Positions 8,247-15,964 are shown, numbered from the stretch's first letter. The stretch: DNA of 64,000 nt from Bacillota bacterium (GCA_023415235.1 JAEZLP010000008.1:46130-110129); one strand, 5' to 3'. Notes: generated by a model not told the origin, from the letters alone. Numbers and translations are program-made.

Positions 8247-8447
8247 CTACCGGTCGAAAAGTTCTTTCAGATTTGTTTTGACTACCATGTCACCGGGATG
8301 ATATCCGCAGTGATCGCAAAGATAATCATAGGCCGAGCATGCTCTTAAACCATGAAATCCGCCATAACAGTTGATTTCCTTATTATGTGCCGCCACATTG
8401 CCATTGAGCGCTTTCAAAGCCGATTGTTCGGTCCATTGATGCTGCAT
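8247..8447 (-). CDS. Small cysteine-containing protein of unknown function
   Basis: 66 residues, not recognised. The ATG is preceded by CGGAGGTGATTTT, an excellent ribosome-binding site, which supports it as a real gene. Four cysteines (27, 37, 44, 47) include a CDHC knuckle with a nearby His, so metal binding is possible. It sits just upstream of two SASP genes on the same strand and divergent from Ku, sharing with Ku a symmetric upstream region. A sporulation-time role is plausible by context only. Confidence 0.6.
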   Translation of the reverse strand: MQHQWTEQSALKALNGNVAAHNKEINCYGGFHGLRACSAYDYLCDHCGYHPGDMVVKTNLKELFDR

Positions 8448-8460
8448 AAAATCACCTCCG

Positions 8461-8582
8461 TTTTTAGTATTTCTAAAAAATTAAATTCTATGACTCCGAT
8501 ATTACGATTCTTCCAGAATCCGGATGGTTTTCTTATCACCGGAAATTCGAAGAATAATTTACCTGATATTTCTAATACTAAA
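8461..8582. repeat. 122-bp imperfect palindrome between the 66-aa gene and ku
   Basis: The two ends carry inverted TTTTAGTATT / AATACTAAAA, and inside them lie inverted ATTCTTC / GAAGAAT and TCCGG / CCGGA in nested order. The element therefore folds on itself around about 8531. It occupies the divergent promoter space. It may be a MITE-like relic or a symmetric pair of promoter/regulator sites serving both genes. Confidence 0.55.
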
Positions 8583-8679
8583 ATAAACTGCGCCCGAAGC
8601 CTTCTTGACAGGAACGCATGAATCAAGGCAGACGACGGGCTCACATTGACGATAGCGAAAAACGGAAAGGGGTATGGTA

Positions 8680-9495
8680 ATGGCTGTATCGCACAAAGGA
8701 GCTATTTCATTCGGCTTGGTCTACATTCCTGTTGCCCTGTATACGGCAACCACGGATAATGATATCCATTTCAACCAGCTTCACAGGGAGGATCATTCCA
8801 GAATCAGATATAAAAAGACCTGCGCCCACTGCGGCAAGGAGGTTACCGCCGGCGACATCGTCAAGGGCTTTGAATATGACAAGGACAAATATGTTGTCGT
8901 GACCAACGACGACTTCGAGAAGATCAAAACGGAGAAGGACAAGACCATCCAGATCATCCATTTCGCCGATCTGGACTCCATCAACCCGATTTATTACGAA
9001 AAATCCTATCATACGGTGCCTGAAACAGGCGGTGAAAAAGCCTTTGAACTGCTGCGCACCGCCATGAAGGAGGAAAACAAAGTGGCAATCGCCAAAACGG
9101 TCATGGGCAACAAGGAAACTCTCCTTGCGATTATCCCGGCACAGGATAACATTCTCATCAGCACCATGTTTTTCGAGGATGACATCAAGGAACTGCCCAA
9201 ATCCTACACAAGGCCCGAGTTGAACGAAAGCGAGCTTGCCATGGCAAAAACGCTGATCCAGTCCATGGTGAAACCCTTTGATCCCTCGCTTTACAAGGAT
9301 GAGTATCAGGAACGTCTTCGAGCGCTGATTGAAACGAAAATTGCTGGCAAGGAAATCGTCGCTCCGAAAGACGAGGAGCCAAGCAACGTAATCGATCTGA
9401 TGGATGCTTTGAAACGCAGCATCGAGCAGAATCAAGTGTCAGCGACCCCGAAGAAAAAACGGACTCCTGCAAAAAGAGCGCAGCCCGGAGCCTAA
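8680..9495 (+). CDS. ku: Non-homologous end-joining protein Ku
   Basis: DNA-end-binding homodimer of bacterial NHEJ that recruits LigD. 271 residues from the ATG at 8680, seven bases after AAGGGG; an in-frame ATG at 8674 is less well placed. The N-terminus MAVSHKGAISFGLVYIPVAL and the KTCAHCGKEV segment are typical of the Ku core, and the C-terminus is a short Lys/Arg-rich tail (PKKKRTPAKRAQPGA) as in other bacterial Ku proteins. The LigD gene lies 20 kb away rather than adjacent. Proximity to SASP and Tlp genes matches the known spore-linked expression of Ku in Bacillus. Confidence 0.96.
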   Translation: MAVSHKGAISFGLVYIPVALYTATTDNDIHFNQLHREDHSRIRYKKTCAHCGKEVTAGDIVKGFEYDKDKYVVVTNDDFEKIKTEKDKTIQIIHFADLDSINPIYYEKSYHTVPETGGEKAFELLRTAMKEENKVAIAKTVMGNKETLLAIIPAQDNILISTMFFEDDIKELPKSYTRPELNESELAMAKTLIQSMVKPFDPSLYKDEYQERLRALIETKIAGKEIVAPKDEEPSNVIDLMDALKRSIEQNQVSATPKKKRTPAKRAQPGA

Positions 9496-9516
9496 TCGCC
9501 CGGGCCTCGCTCTTAT
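9475..9516 (+). terminator. Intrinsic terminator of ku
   Basis: AGAGCG-GCCCGG pairs with CCGGGC-CGCTCT (one internal mismatch pair), starting inside the last codons of ku and followed by TTATTCTTTATT. Confidence 0.75.
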
Positions 9517-9537
9517 TCTTTATTCGTCCGCCTTTCG

Positions 9538-9831
9538 TCATTCGTCCGCCGTATGTCCCCGCAGAAATTGAGACTGGTTGTCATGATACGGCAGCGACGG
9601 CTTTGCGTTTTCGATCATTCTGCGGTACTGGGAATCGTCTTCGCTTAGCAAAGTCTGATGGCCTACCGCGCTGTAGAGCTGACGTGATACGTTTCCGTCG
9701 TTCTCCAGCTGCGCCATGGCAGGATCGGAATCCGTTCCTCCACGTGCCATCAGGTTGTCCGCGGCCTTTGCGATCTCGATTTCATCCTTCTTTTTCTGTA
9801 TATCGGCAAGTTTCTTTAATCGTTCATCCAT
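9538..9831 (-). CDS. Conserved hypothetical protein, charged, 97 residues
   Basis: Starts at the ATG at 9831 (MDERLKKLADIQKKKDEIEI), which has GGAGGCGATAGA upstream. The first 35 residues are likely coiled coil, the rest is polar and probably flexible (NLMARGGTDSDPAMAQ, ending FLRGHTADE). No family is recognised. It converges on ku and diverges from the 199-residue gene at 9959. Not membrane-bound or secreted. Confidence 0.6.
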   Translation of the reverse strand: MDERLKKLADIQKKKDEIEIAKAADNLMARGGTDSDPAMAQLENDGNVSRQLYSAVGHQTLLSEDDSQYRRMIENAKPSLPYHDNQSQFLRGHTADE

Positions 9832-9958
9832 TCTATCGCCTCCTGACAATAATATAACCAAAAGAAATCGGTCCTATGTATAAAGTTTTTCCATGTTTTG
9901 CCGATAAAACAGATATGAAGTACATTATTGATGACTTCCGAAGGAAAGGAGGAGTTTT

Positions 9959-10558
9959 ATGATCAATCAGATTCATACCGGTCAGCGATACGGCGTCGCC
10001 GGTTCACCAACAGCTTCCGGTCAGGCCGCAGCGGAAAAACCTTCCGAAAAATCGCAGCCCGTTCAGGGCACCAGGGCCGATACCATAGAGATCGGAGCAA
10101 AGCAGGAAGCCTCCGTCACCTATCCGAGAATTACAAATAAAAAACTCGATGCATCGGAAATCGAAGCTCTGAAAGCCGAAGCCGAAGCGGCAACGGAAAA
10201 TCTGCGAAAGCTGGTCGAGCAGCTGATTTTAAGGCAGGACAAGAACTATAAGATTTCTTCGGAGCCCGATGCGCTTGCACAGCTGGGAATTACCACGGCG
10301 GATGTGGAAGCGGCGAAGGAGGCGATCTCCGAAGACGGTGAATTTGGAGTTAAGGCGGTAAGCAACAGACTGGTTGATTTCGCCATAGCCATATCCGGCG
10401 GCGATAAATCCAAGCTGTCCGAATTGGTTGCGGCGATCGATGAAGGCTTCGCAGCTGCCAGAAAAGCGCTGGGCGGCGAGCTTCCGGAGATCTGTCGGCA
10501 AACCTATGATGAGACCATGAGAAAGCTGAATGCCTGGGCGAATGAATCAGATTCATAG
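9959..10558 (+). CDS. Conserved hypothetical protein with ISxDGxxGVxxxSxRxVDFA motif
   Basis: 199 residues behind AAGGAGGAGTTTT. Residues 1-55 are low-complexity and polar (GSPTASGQAAAEKPSEK), residues 60-100 are likely helical, and the C-terminal 90 residues form a conserved-looking domain: AISEDGEFGVKAVSNRLVDF, then SGGDKSKLSEL and the ending TYDETMRKLNAWANE. I have seen this C-terminal pattern in Gram-positive proteins of unknown function (DUF5610-like) but cannot assign a role. It ends at a strong terminator and stands alone. Confidence 0.7.
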   Translation: MINQIHTGQRYGVAGSPTASGQAAAEKPSEKSQPVQGTRADTIEIGAKQEASVTYPRITNKKLDASEIEALKAEAEAATENLRKLVEQLILRQDKNYKISSEPDALAQLGITTADVEAAKEAISEDGEFGVKAVSNRLVDFAIAISGGDKSKLSELVAAIDEGFAAARKALGGELPEICRQTYDETMRKLNAWANESDS

Positions 10559-10562
10559 CCCT

Positions 10563-10619
10563 GAAACAAGATTCGAACATTTTGTAATTTATTACCATGT
10601 TCGGGTCTTGTTTTTTGAT
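10563..10619 (+). terminator. Intrinsic terminator
   Basis: AACAAGA-TCGAACAT pairs with ATGTTCG-GTCTTGTT around a 16-base loop, followed by TTTTTT. It closes the 199-residue gene. Confidence 0.85.
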
Positions 10620-10731
10620 GCGAGAGAAATGTCGGGCGAAATGTCAAGAGGTAAAAGTGTTTATTTTGCACCATTTTTTCAAAAATAGCTCCTTTACAAG
10701 AGGTCGGATACGTTGTATAATAAACACTAAT

Positions 10732-10808
10732 CGGGGTGTGGCTCAGTTTGGTAGAGTGTTGCGTTCGGGACGCAAAGGCCGCCGGTTCAAGTCCGGCCAC
10801 TCCGACCA
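10732..10808 (+). tRNA. tRNA-Pro (anticodon CGG)
   Basis: 77-nt cloverleaf with encoded CCA. Acceptor CGGGGTG pairs with CACTCCG, the anticodon stem TTGCG/CGCAA encloses loop TTCGGGA (anticodon CGG, reads CCG), and the T-arm contains GGTTCAAGTCC. Together with the next gene it forms a two-tRNA proline unit. Confidence 0.96.
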
Positions 10809-10837
10809 TTTTCTTTTTTTATAGCCAGATTCCATCT

Positions 10838-10915
10838 CGGGGTGTAGCGCAGCTTGGTCAGCGTGCTTGACTGGGGGTCAAGAGGTCGGGAGTTCAAATC
10901 TCCCCACTCCGACCA
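10838..10915 (+). tRNA. tRNA-Pro (anticodon GGG)
   Basis: 78-nt cloverleaf with encoded CCA. Acceptor CGGGGTG/CACTCCG, anticodon stem CTTGA/TCAAG, loop CTGGGGG (anticodon GGG, reads CCC and CCU). The T-arm GGGAGTTCAAATCTCCC recurs inverted 60 bp downstream. Confidence 0.96.
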
Positions 10916-10980
10916 ATAAAACAAAATGTCACCTATATGGTGGCTTTTTTGTTTTATATTGCAGGGGAGATTTGAACTCG
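10890..10980 (+). repeat. Long palindrome: tRNA T-arm, terminator, inverted T-arm copy
   Basis: The tRNA segment GAGTTCAAATCTCCCC reappears as its exact 16-base reverse complement near 10964-10980. Between them AATAAAACAAAA / TTTTGTTTTAT and GTCACC / GGTGGC are also inverted, centred near 10937. The inner part (GTCACC-TATAT-GGTGGC then TTTTTT, 10927-10952) works as the intrinsic terminator of the tRNA unit. The outer repeat is not needed for that. Confidence 0.75.
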
Positions 10981-10992
10981 AAAGAGCGCGAA

Positions 10993-11024
10993 TGCAACAA
11001 AACAGTTCTGTGAACTGTTTTGCA
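10993..11024 (+). repeat. Strong hairpin downstream of the tRNA unit
   Basis: AAAACAGTTC-TGT-GAACTGTTTT is a perfect 10-bp stem, extended by TGCA/TGCA outside a small bulge. No T-tract follows. The 11025-11255 stretch beyond it contains no gene I trust until tlp and must contain the tlp promoter. Confidence 0.6.
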
Positions 11025-11262
11025 ATGAGCGGCCCAGCCTCCGAGCTTTACTTTTTCCCTATAAATTTGTCATTCCGGATGATTACAAAACCGAAGGAAG
11101 AAAACTTCTGAGCTCTGCGCTTTTCTTTTTCTGTATTCGGAAATAAAATATTTTTTCTAACCGTTTCGGAGAATATTTTCATTCGTCCATCAAAAAATAG
11201 GGTAAGGTTGGCTGAAACAATAACCGAAAGAAAATCAGACCGAGGAAAGGAAGGAAAATGCA

Positions 11263-11502
11263 ATGGCAAAAGATACTGCTCCAAAGCCGGATGACAGGCA
11301 AGACAATGTTGACAGGATCCAGTTCAACATCGATAGAACCATTGAGAACATGGAGATGGCCGAAGAAATGATCAGCAGGACGGATAGCGAAAAAACCAAA
11401 CGCGATCTGAAGGCAAAGAATGAAAGAAGAGAAGAAGCGCTGTCCGGAATGAGAGAAGAAATCAGGGATGAGGCCATCGATAAAAAGCGCGGCTACCGTT
11501 AA
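11263..11502 (+). CDS. tlp: Small acid-soluble spore protein Tlp
   Basis: 79 residues with the Tlp family signature: KPDDRQDNVDRIQFNIDRTI near the start, a middle NMEMAEEMI helix, and the ending KNERREEALSGMREEIRDEA, which aligns closely with Bacillus Tlp in length and order. Tlp is a forespore protein of unknown biochemical function made alongside SASPs. The ATG at 11263 follows GGAAGG by eight bases; an out-of-frame ATG at 11258 is ignored. It is a third spore-core gene within 4 kb, supporting a spore-protection neighbourhood. Confidence 0.92.
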   Translation: MAKDTAPKPDDRQDNVDRIQFNIDRTIENMEMAEEMISRTDSEKTKRDLKAKNERREEALSGMREEIRDEAIDKKRGYR

Positions 11503-11562
11503 GCGGCTGCCCGTTGTTTCTTTTCAAAACGGGAAACAGCCGATTCGTGATCCCGAAAAAGC

Positions 11563-11600
11563 AGAAGGCAAACCATAAGCGTCGGTTTGCCTTCTTTATT
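11563..11600 (+). terminator. Bidirectional intrinsic terminator after tlp
   Basis: AGAAGGCAAACC pairs perfectly with GGTTTGCCTTCT; TTATTTC follows on plus and GCTTTTTC on minus, so it can end both tlp and the convergent SRAP gene. Confidence 0.88.
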
Positions 11601-11629
11601 TCTTTGCAGTACACAATTCTCTTCCTGAT

Positions 11630-12202
11630 TTAACCCGCGATCTTCCTGATCAGGCTGGGATGCTCATGGAACAGCAGGTCGTCGGTTTTCCGGAAATCGA
11701 AAATCCAATCCCCGATCCTGTCCTTGGGTATCACCACCGGCATCCGGTGATGAACCCCGGCTACCGACTCATTTGCCTCCGTAGTCAAAATAACGAACCG
11801 GTTCTCTCCTTCAAACCGATGATATAGTCCGGCCATGTAGAGCATTCCCGAATCCGGCATGTTGAAAAGATACTTCTTTTTTTCCGCGTCCCACTCATAA
11901 AAGCCGGTGGATGGGATGATGCACCTTCTCTGCTCCAGATCGGAACTGAAAAGTTTCTTTTCCCGGGCGGTTTCCGATCGTGCGTTAATGATGACTCCCT
12001 TGCCCCGGAAGTTGGGGAAGCCCCATACCATAAGTCTCGGGATGACCAAATCTCTTTCCGGAAGCAGGATCGGCGCCAGATCGGTGGGGAAAATCTCTCC
12101 CGTCTTCATCCTTTCCAGCTGAATTTCATTGCTGATCTGATCGATGATTTCGTCGACCTCCTGCAGCTCCTTATCTGTAAAAAAAGTATATCTTCCGCAC
12201 AT
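11630..12202 (-). CDS. SOS-response-associated peptidase (SRAP / YedK-HMCES family)
   Basis: Enzyme family that shields abasic sites in single-stranded DNA by covalent thiazolidine linkage through Cys2. 190 residues from the ATG at 12202, chosen because Met must be followed directly by the catalytic Cys (MCGRYTFF) and GGAGGTG lies six bases upstream. Other expected residues are visible: the Asn of GVIINARSETA, the Glu of STGFYEWD and the His of VHHRMPVVI. It converges with tlp and lies in a stretch with other DNA-maintenance genes. No SOS box was seen in its upstream region. Confidence 0.94.
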   Translation of the reverse strand: MCGRYTFFTDKELQEVDEIIDQISNEIQLERMKTGEIFPTDLAPILLPERDLVIPRLMVWGFPNFRGKGVIINARSETAREKKLFSSDLEQRRCIIPSTGFYEWDAEKKKYLFNMPDSGMLYMAGLYHRFEGENRFVILTTEANESVAGVHHRMPVVIPKDRIGDWIFDFRKTDDLLFHEHPSLIRKIAG

Positions 12203-12354
12203 TTCTGCCACCTCCGTGAAATCGTTTTATCGTAAGCACATCCCGAAACATGTCGTTTTTCCTCTTTTTATCCGGAAAGGTAATCAATTGACGGCGGGAA
12301 TCCGATGCTTTATTGTACTAATAAAGGGTAAACGGGATAAAGGGGGAATTATTT

Positions 12355-12885
12355 ATGAGCAATCTGAATTCATTCGTACATAACATGGAGGATCTCCTGG
12401 CGCTCTGCGGGCGAAGCATAGTCGTGCCGGATATGATCGCGCTGGAGGTCAACAGAATTCTAAGCATCCTGAACGACCACAATTTGGAGGGAAAGTATAT
12501 TGTAACGGGCTGTGAAGCGCTGTCTGTCCTAGCAAGCGGCTTTCTCCGGAGCGGTTATGATTCCTTTATTATAAATTATACCCTTCGAACCGGAATCAAT
12601 CACCTGACTTCAGGATTCGGCAGCAAGGACGAGCTGATCAAATACTGTGAATTCTGTGTGGAATACGGCGAAGAAAATCTCAGAGCCATTGAAAACACAT
12701 TATTGAAGCAGCTCGAGCTGGAGAACGGAATGACAAAGGATGAGATCTTCGCCCTGAACATCAGAAGACTAAAAAGAAATGATATCATCACCGTCCAGGA
12801 TCAGATCACAAATTACATCAAGCTGTCCCTTCTGGTCAACTCTCTGAAAGACTTTTTTAAAGAGTATTACAAGGGGTTGAATTAA
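12355..12885 (+). CDS. Hypothetical protein, 176 residues, mostly helical
   Basis: Not recognised. The start has AAAGGGGGAATTATTT upstream. The predicted fold is all-helical and soluble, with four cysteines (CGRS, TGCEA, KYCEFCVEYGEEN) and no signal or membrane segment. Located between divergent SRAP and a convergent HAD-like gene, alone on its strand. No function is proposed. Confidence 0.65.
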   Translation: MSNLNSFVHNMEDLLALCGRSIVVPDMIALEVNRILSILNDHNLEGKYIVTGCEALSVLASGFLRSGYDSFIINYTLRTGINHLTSGFGSKDELIKYCEFCVEYGEENLRAIENTLLKQLELENGMTKDEIFALNIRRLKRNDIITVQDQITNYIKLSLLVNSLKDFFKEYYKGLN

Positions 12886-12900
12886 GTCTGACAAAATCCT

Positions 12901-13371
12901 TCATAAAGCTTCAACCGACGACGGCAGATGGTCAATCCCTTTGAACTCTTTGACTACGATGGATTTTATGGAAGCCTTTATTTGCGGCTCAACATGTGTA
13001 ATGCACATCTGCCAGCTGCCCCCAATGCTTCTGCAGTCATCCTCAATCAATATGTCGGGCCGGACACTTTCCACAATGTCCTTATATTTCTGCCTGCCCT
13101 CCCTGTAATAGAGCTTCGAGCCCGCAAATCCGTATCGAAGGAGCAAGCGGGCGATTTCTTCCGCATGCTTTCCTCTTCGGGACGTGCAATACAGTATTTC
13201 CGCCTCCTGCTGATTCCATGCACCGGTTAGATCGGCCGCATTGCCGATGGGAATATAGGTTCTGTGATTGTAGATGGTGAGCAGCGACTTGGGCTTTAAA
13301 ACCGTTCCCTCTGCAAAGATCATGATTTTGATCTTTGAAGGTCGAGGTTCCTCCAGAGTGATATACGGCAA
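12901..13371 (-). CDS. Degenerate HAD-like protein
   Basis: 156 residues starting at a TTG (13371) nine bases after AGGAGG. The layout follows HAD-fold nucleotidases: an N-terminal beta strand with IMIFAEGTVL where the nucleophile motif DxDGT is expected, YCTSRRGKHAEEIARLLLRY as motif II region, and DILIEDDCRSIGG as the acidic motif IV. Both motif-I aspartates are absent, so phosphatase activity is doubtful; a binding role is possible. Convergent with the 176-residue gene, only 15 bp apart. Confidence 0.6.
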   Translation of the reverse strand: MPYITLEEPRPSKIKIMIFAEGTVLKPKSLLTIYNHRTYIPIGNAADLTGAWNQQEAEILYCTSRRGKHAEEIARLLLRYGFAGSKLYYREGRQKYKDIVESVRPDILIEDDCRSIGGSWQMCITHVEPQIKASIKSIVVKEFKGIDHLPSSVEAL

Positions 13372-13451
13372 TGGTTTTTTCCTCCTGGCAATATCTTAGT
13401 TCCATTCTATAATAAGGATAACCGAAAGCAAATCTGGCAAATTAATTTTAT

Positions 13452-13892
13452 TTAATTCTGCAAAATCCGTGGATTCTTTTTGATTTTTATCATCTCAATT
13501 AATTCATCGGTATATTTCTCATCTTTAATCCTTATTAATAGCCATTTTCCATCGTGATATTACTTTGTTTCATTAAAAATTTTAATCATATAATCACTAA
13601 ATTCATTAATTCTTTTTTCAAATTGTTCAATCTCCTTTATACCATAAACAAGAAAACAAGAGAAACAATCTTTTTCCGGGAATAATGTAATTAATGTTTT
13701 TCCACTTTTCTTAAATCGTAACAGAACTCCATAGTTTTTGCCGCCATAGCAGACCTCTTTGCTAAAGCCATAATTTCCTTCAATAAAAGTAATTATTTTA
13801 TCAAATTCTTTTTCAACGGTATTTCCAATGAAATTGCGTATCTCTTCATAGGTTGGCAATGGTTCCTTATTATGCATTCTCTCGTAATCCAT
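13452..13892 (-). pseudogene. DUF3788 family gene interrupted by an in-frame TAA
   Basis: The first 110 codons (13892-13563) give a DUF3788-like protein (PTYEEIRNFIG, YGGKNYGVLLRFKKSGKTL, TLFPEKDCFSCFLVYG). After ...IFNETK comes TAA (13562-13560), and the same frame then continues for 35 codons with the family's usual tail, YHDGKWLLIRIKDEKYTDEL, before a normal stop at 13452. Relatives typically have Gln before YHDGKW, and CAA to TAA is a single transition. The protein is therefore truncated unless the stop is read through. Base composition is more AT-rich than the neighbouring SRAP and dinB genes, suggesting different ancestry. Confidence 0.8.
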
Positions 13893-14207
13893 TTTTATAT
13901 TAAACTCCTAATATTTATTTTCTATACTAATATTACTGAATGGCCCTCATTGCTTAATGAAGATTAACTGGTATGTCAACACCGCGAAGATTTCTTTGAT
14001 TCATCAATTTTTTTGATGGTATCTTCACGAACAGCTTGTCGTAAAGATTTAAGATAATGAACCCACCCATACAGCAGATTTTCTTCGGCCTGGTCATGAG
14101 CCTGGTTCTTTTCAAAAGTAGGTTCAGGCGGCCTTCACATGTAAAGCTTTTTAACTTCACACTCTATTACCTTGTATAAATCGGTTCGCCCTGTCAAATT
14201 TGTAATA
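13893..14207 (-). other. Probable decayed gene remnant
   Basis: No intact gene. One minus-strand frame, about 14130-13978, gives a hydrophilic run of about 50 residues (PEPTFEKNQAHDQAEENLL then YGWVHYLKSLRQAVREDTIK) that looks like coding sequence but has a stop just upstream and no start. A 68-codon ATG frame overlapping it (13954-14160) is Arg/Cys-rich and less protein-like. No family is recognised. Confidence 0.35.
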
Positions 14208-14210
14208 TAG

Positions 14211-14247
14211 AAATTAAAAAGGGCAATACCTTCTAAGCATTACCCCC
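14211..14247 (-). terminator. Intrinsic terminator, minus strand
   Basis: GGGTAAT pairs with ATTGCCC (one G-T pair) around an 11-base loop and is followed by TTTTTAATTT on the minus strand. It lies 130 bp after the stop of the 87-residue gene downstream of dinB. Confidence 0.7.
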
Positions 14248-14373
14248 GAATGTCCTTACCTATTTCAACTAATTACAGTTTACGCCCGGTTATTCAATAT
14301 TTCAACATATTTTAACAATAGTAAAATATTGGCGAAATCAAAAAAGGAATTCGGATTCTTTCTCCTGTTTATG

Positions 14374-14637
14374 CTACATTTTGTACAGCTCCCATCTGCA
14401 GTCGCTGACCAGGTATTTCAGCTCGTAAAGCTTCATGGTCCCGTCGATCTCACTCTGGCAGCGGTAGACAAAGGCCCTGATTCCGGCCGTCTTGATTTCA
14501 TCCACGCTAATAATTTTATCCACACTAACCTTCCGGATCTGTCCGTCGCTGTCACTGTAACGAAACTTCACCGGATGGGGCTTTTCTTTTGACTTGAACC
14601 AGACTGCGGCTTCAATCGGTTCTGCTAATATCTTCAC
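14374..14637 (-). CDS. Conserved small protein co-translated with DNA polymerase IV
   Basis: 87 residues; its ATG overlaps the dinB stop by four bases (ATGA), so it is translationally coupled. Sequence is beta-rich and basic (AAVWFKSKEKPHPVKFRYSD, SVDKIISVDEIKTAGIRAFV, ending KYLVSDCRWELYKM). No known domain is recognised. Coupling means it is made whenever polymerase IV is, including under SOS, so an accessory role in lesion bypass is a fair but untested inference. Confidence 0.75.
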   Translation of the reverse strand: MKILAEPIEAAVWFKSKEKPHPVKFRYSDSDGQIRKVSVDKIISVDEIKTAGIRAFVYRCQSEIDGTMKLYELKYLVSDCRWELYKM

Positions 14638-15884
14638 TGCTTATAACCTCCCATCATGATAAAGTCACTGTCGTTTGTACCTCCCTGGACCGCATTGATA
14701 TTGCCGTTTGCAAATCTTCCGCGGATAATGGCTCTCGTGCCGTATTTTTCACGTATTTTGTCAACGGCTTTGTCAAGGGCCTGCAACTTGCAGGCATCCT
14801 GCCTGTCGAACAGGGAATACTGCCGGGTCTCGACCTCCTGAAAATCTGAAACATGCACCCCCAGCTTCCGGATGGGGTCTCCCTTCCAGCACTGGTCAAA
14901 AAGACGGCAGACGTATTCGTAGATCTCCGTCGTCGTGTTGATGCAGTTCCGAATCTTCATCTGGTGGCTGTAATGCAGAAATCCATCGTTCTTGATCGAA
15001 ACGGACACCAGGGACGCCATGTAGCCCAGCCTTCTCAGGCGCATGGCCACCCGCTCGGTCAAAGCCAGCAGGATCATAAGCGCCTCCGTACGGTCTGTTA
15101 CGTCATGGCTTATGGTGGTGCTGTTTCCCACCCCCTTCTGTATGATGTCGCTGTTCAGCATGACCTCCATGTCGTCGATACCGTTGGCAAATTCCCAAAC
15201 CAGAATCCCCGGCGTTTTCAGCAGCGCCTTCATGTGGTTGAGATCTGCCCTCGCCAGATCGCCGATGGTGTTGATGTTGATCTGCTGCAGCTTCCGGGCG
15301 GTGGCCCTGCCTACCATATACAGCTCTCCCACGGGAAGCGGCCACATTTTCTTTTCGATTTCCTCCGGCCAGAGAGTGTGGATCTGATCCGGCTTTTTCA
15401 GCTCGCTGCCCATCTTTGCCAGGAGCTTGTTGCAGGACACGCCGATATTCACCGTGAAGCCAAGCTCGTTCTTAATCCTCTCCTTTATTTCCCAGGCAAC
15501 ATCCAACGGATCGCCGAATCTGCTCCGGGAGGCGGTATAGTCCAGAAAACATTCGTCGATGCTGTACCGCTCCACAAGGGGAGAATATTCCAGCAGGATA
15601 TGATGCATGGCGTTGCTGCAGAGCATATACAGGTCGTAATTCGGCGGAAACACGGCAAGGTCCGGGCATTTCTGCCTCGCCTCAAACAGGCTTTGCCCTG
15701 TGGCGATGCCGTACTTCTTGGCCGGTATGGATTTGGCCAGTATGATCCCGTGACGGGAAAGCGGATCTCCCGAGATCACCGCGGGAATTTCCCTTATATC
15801 AATCGGATACCCTTTTTCCAGCATAGCCGCCGCAGTCCAGCTTAAATAGGCGCTGTTCGCATCAATGTGAAAGATTGTTCTCAC
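14634..15884 (-). CDS. dinB: DNA polymerase IV (Y-family, DinB/UmuC type)
   Basis: Error-prone translesion polymerase. The palm motifs are intact: HIDANSAYLSW with the first metal Asp near residue 7, and SIDECFLDY with the catalytic Asp-Glu pair. An HhH region (LQQINININTIG-like, GDLARADLNHMKALL) and a little-finger domain ending in RGRFANGNINA follow. The most likely start is the GTG at 15884, six bases after AAGGTG; an upstream in-frame GTG at 15893 would use the ribosome site itself. A perfect LexA-type box lies 81 bp upstream, so SOS induction is expected. Length (about 416) matches the Firmicutes UmuC-like class. Confidence 0.95.
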   Translation of the reverse strand: MRTIFHIDANSAYLSWTAAAMLEKGYPIDIREIPAVISGDPLSRHGIILAKSIPAKKYGIATGQSLFEARQKCPDLAVFPPNYDLYMLCSNAMHHILLEYSPLVERYSIDECFLDYTASRSRFGDPLDVAWEIKERIKNELGFTVNIGVSCNKLLAKMGSELKKPDQIHTLWPEEIEKKMWPLPVGELYMVGRATARKLQQININTIGDLARADLNHMKALLKTPGILVWEFANGIDDMEVMLNSDIIQKGVGNSTTISHDVTDRTEALMILLALTERVAMRLRRLGYMASLVSVSIKNDGFLHYSHQMKIRNCINTTTEIYEYVCRLFDQCWKGDPIRKLGVHVSDFQEVETRQYSLFDRQDACKLQALDKAVDKIREKYGTRAIIRGRFANGNINAVQGGTNDSDFIMMGGYKQ

Positions 15885-15964
15885 GAGTATCACCTTCTTG
15901 TATCATCAGTCCGCCGGCAATTTTCCGGCGGAACGGCAAGTATTTTATGTAAGATCATCATATC

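Noticed and set aside
8414..8644. 76-codon minus-strand frame overlapping the palindrome upstream of ku
   Set aside because: Overlaps the better-supported 66-residue gene, has no ribosome site and reads through the inverted repeat.
10563..10619. GAAC...GTTC arrangement that resembles a split LexA site
   Set aside because: The half sites are separated by 20 bases and form the stem of a clear terminator.
10504..10809. 101-codon minus-strand reading frame beginning MVGVAGLEPAAFASR
   Set aside because: It is antisense to the tRNA-Pro(CGG) gene; this N-terminal sequence is the well-known artefact of translating a tRNA complement.
10926..11111. 61-codon plus-strand frame after the tRNA pair
   Set aside because: Covers terminator and hairpin repeat, has no ribosome site and no protein-like composition.
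14853..15845. 330-codon plus-strand frame opposite dinB
   Set aside because: Shadow of a GC-rich coding region; dinB motifs are intact on the minus strand.
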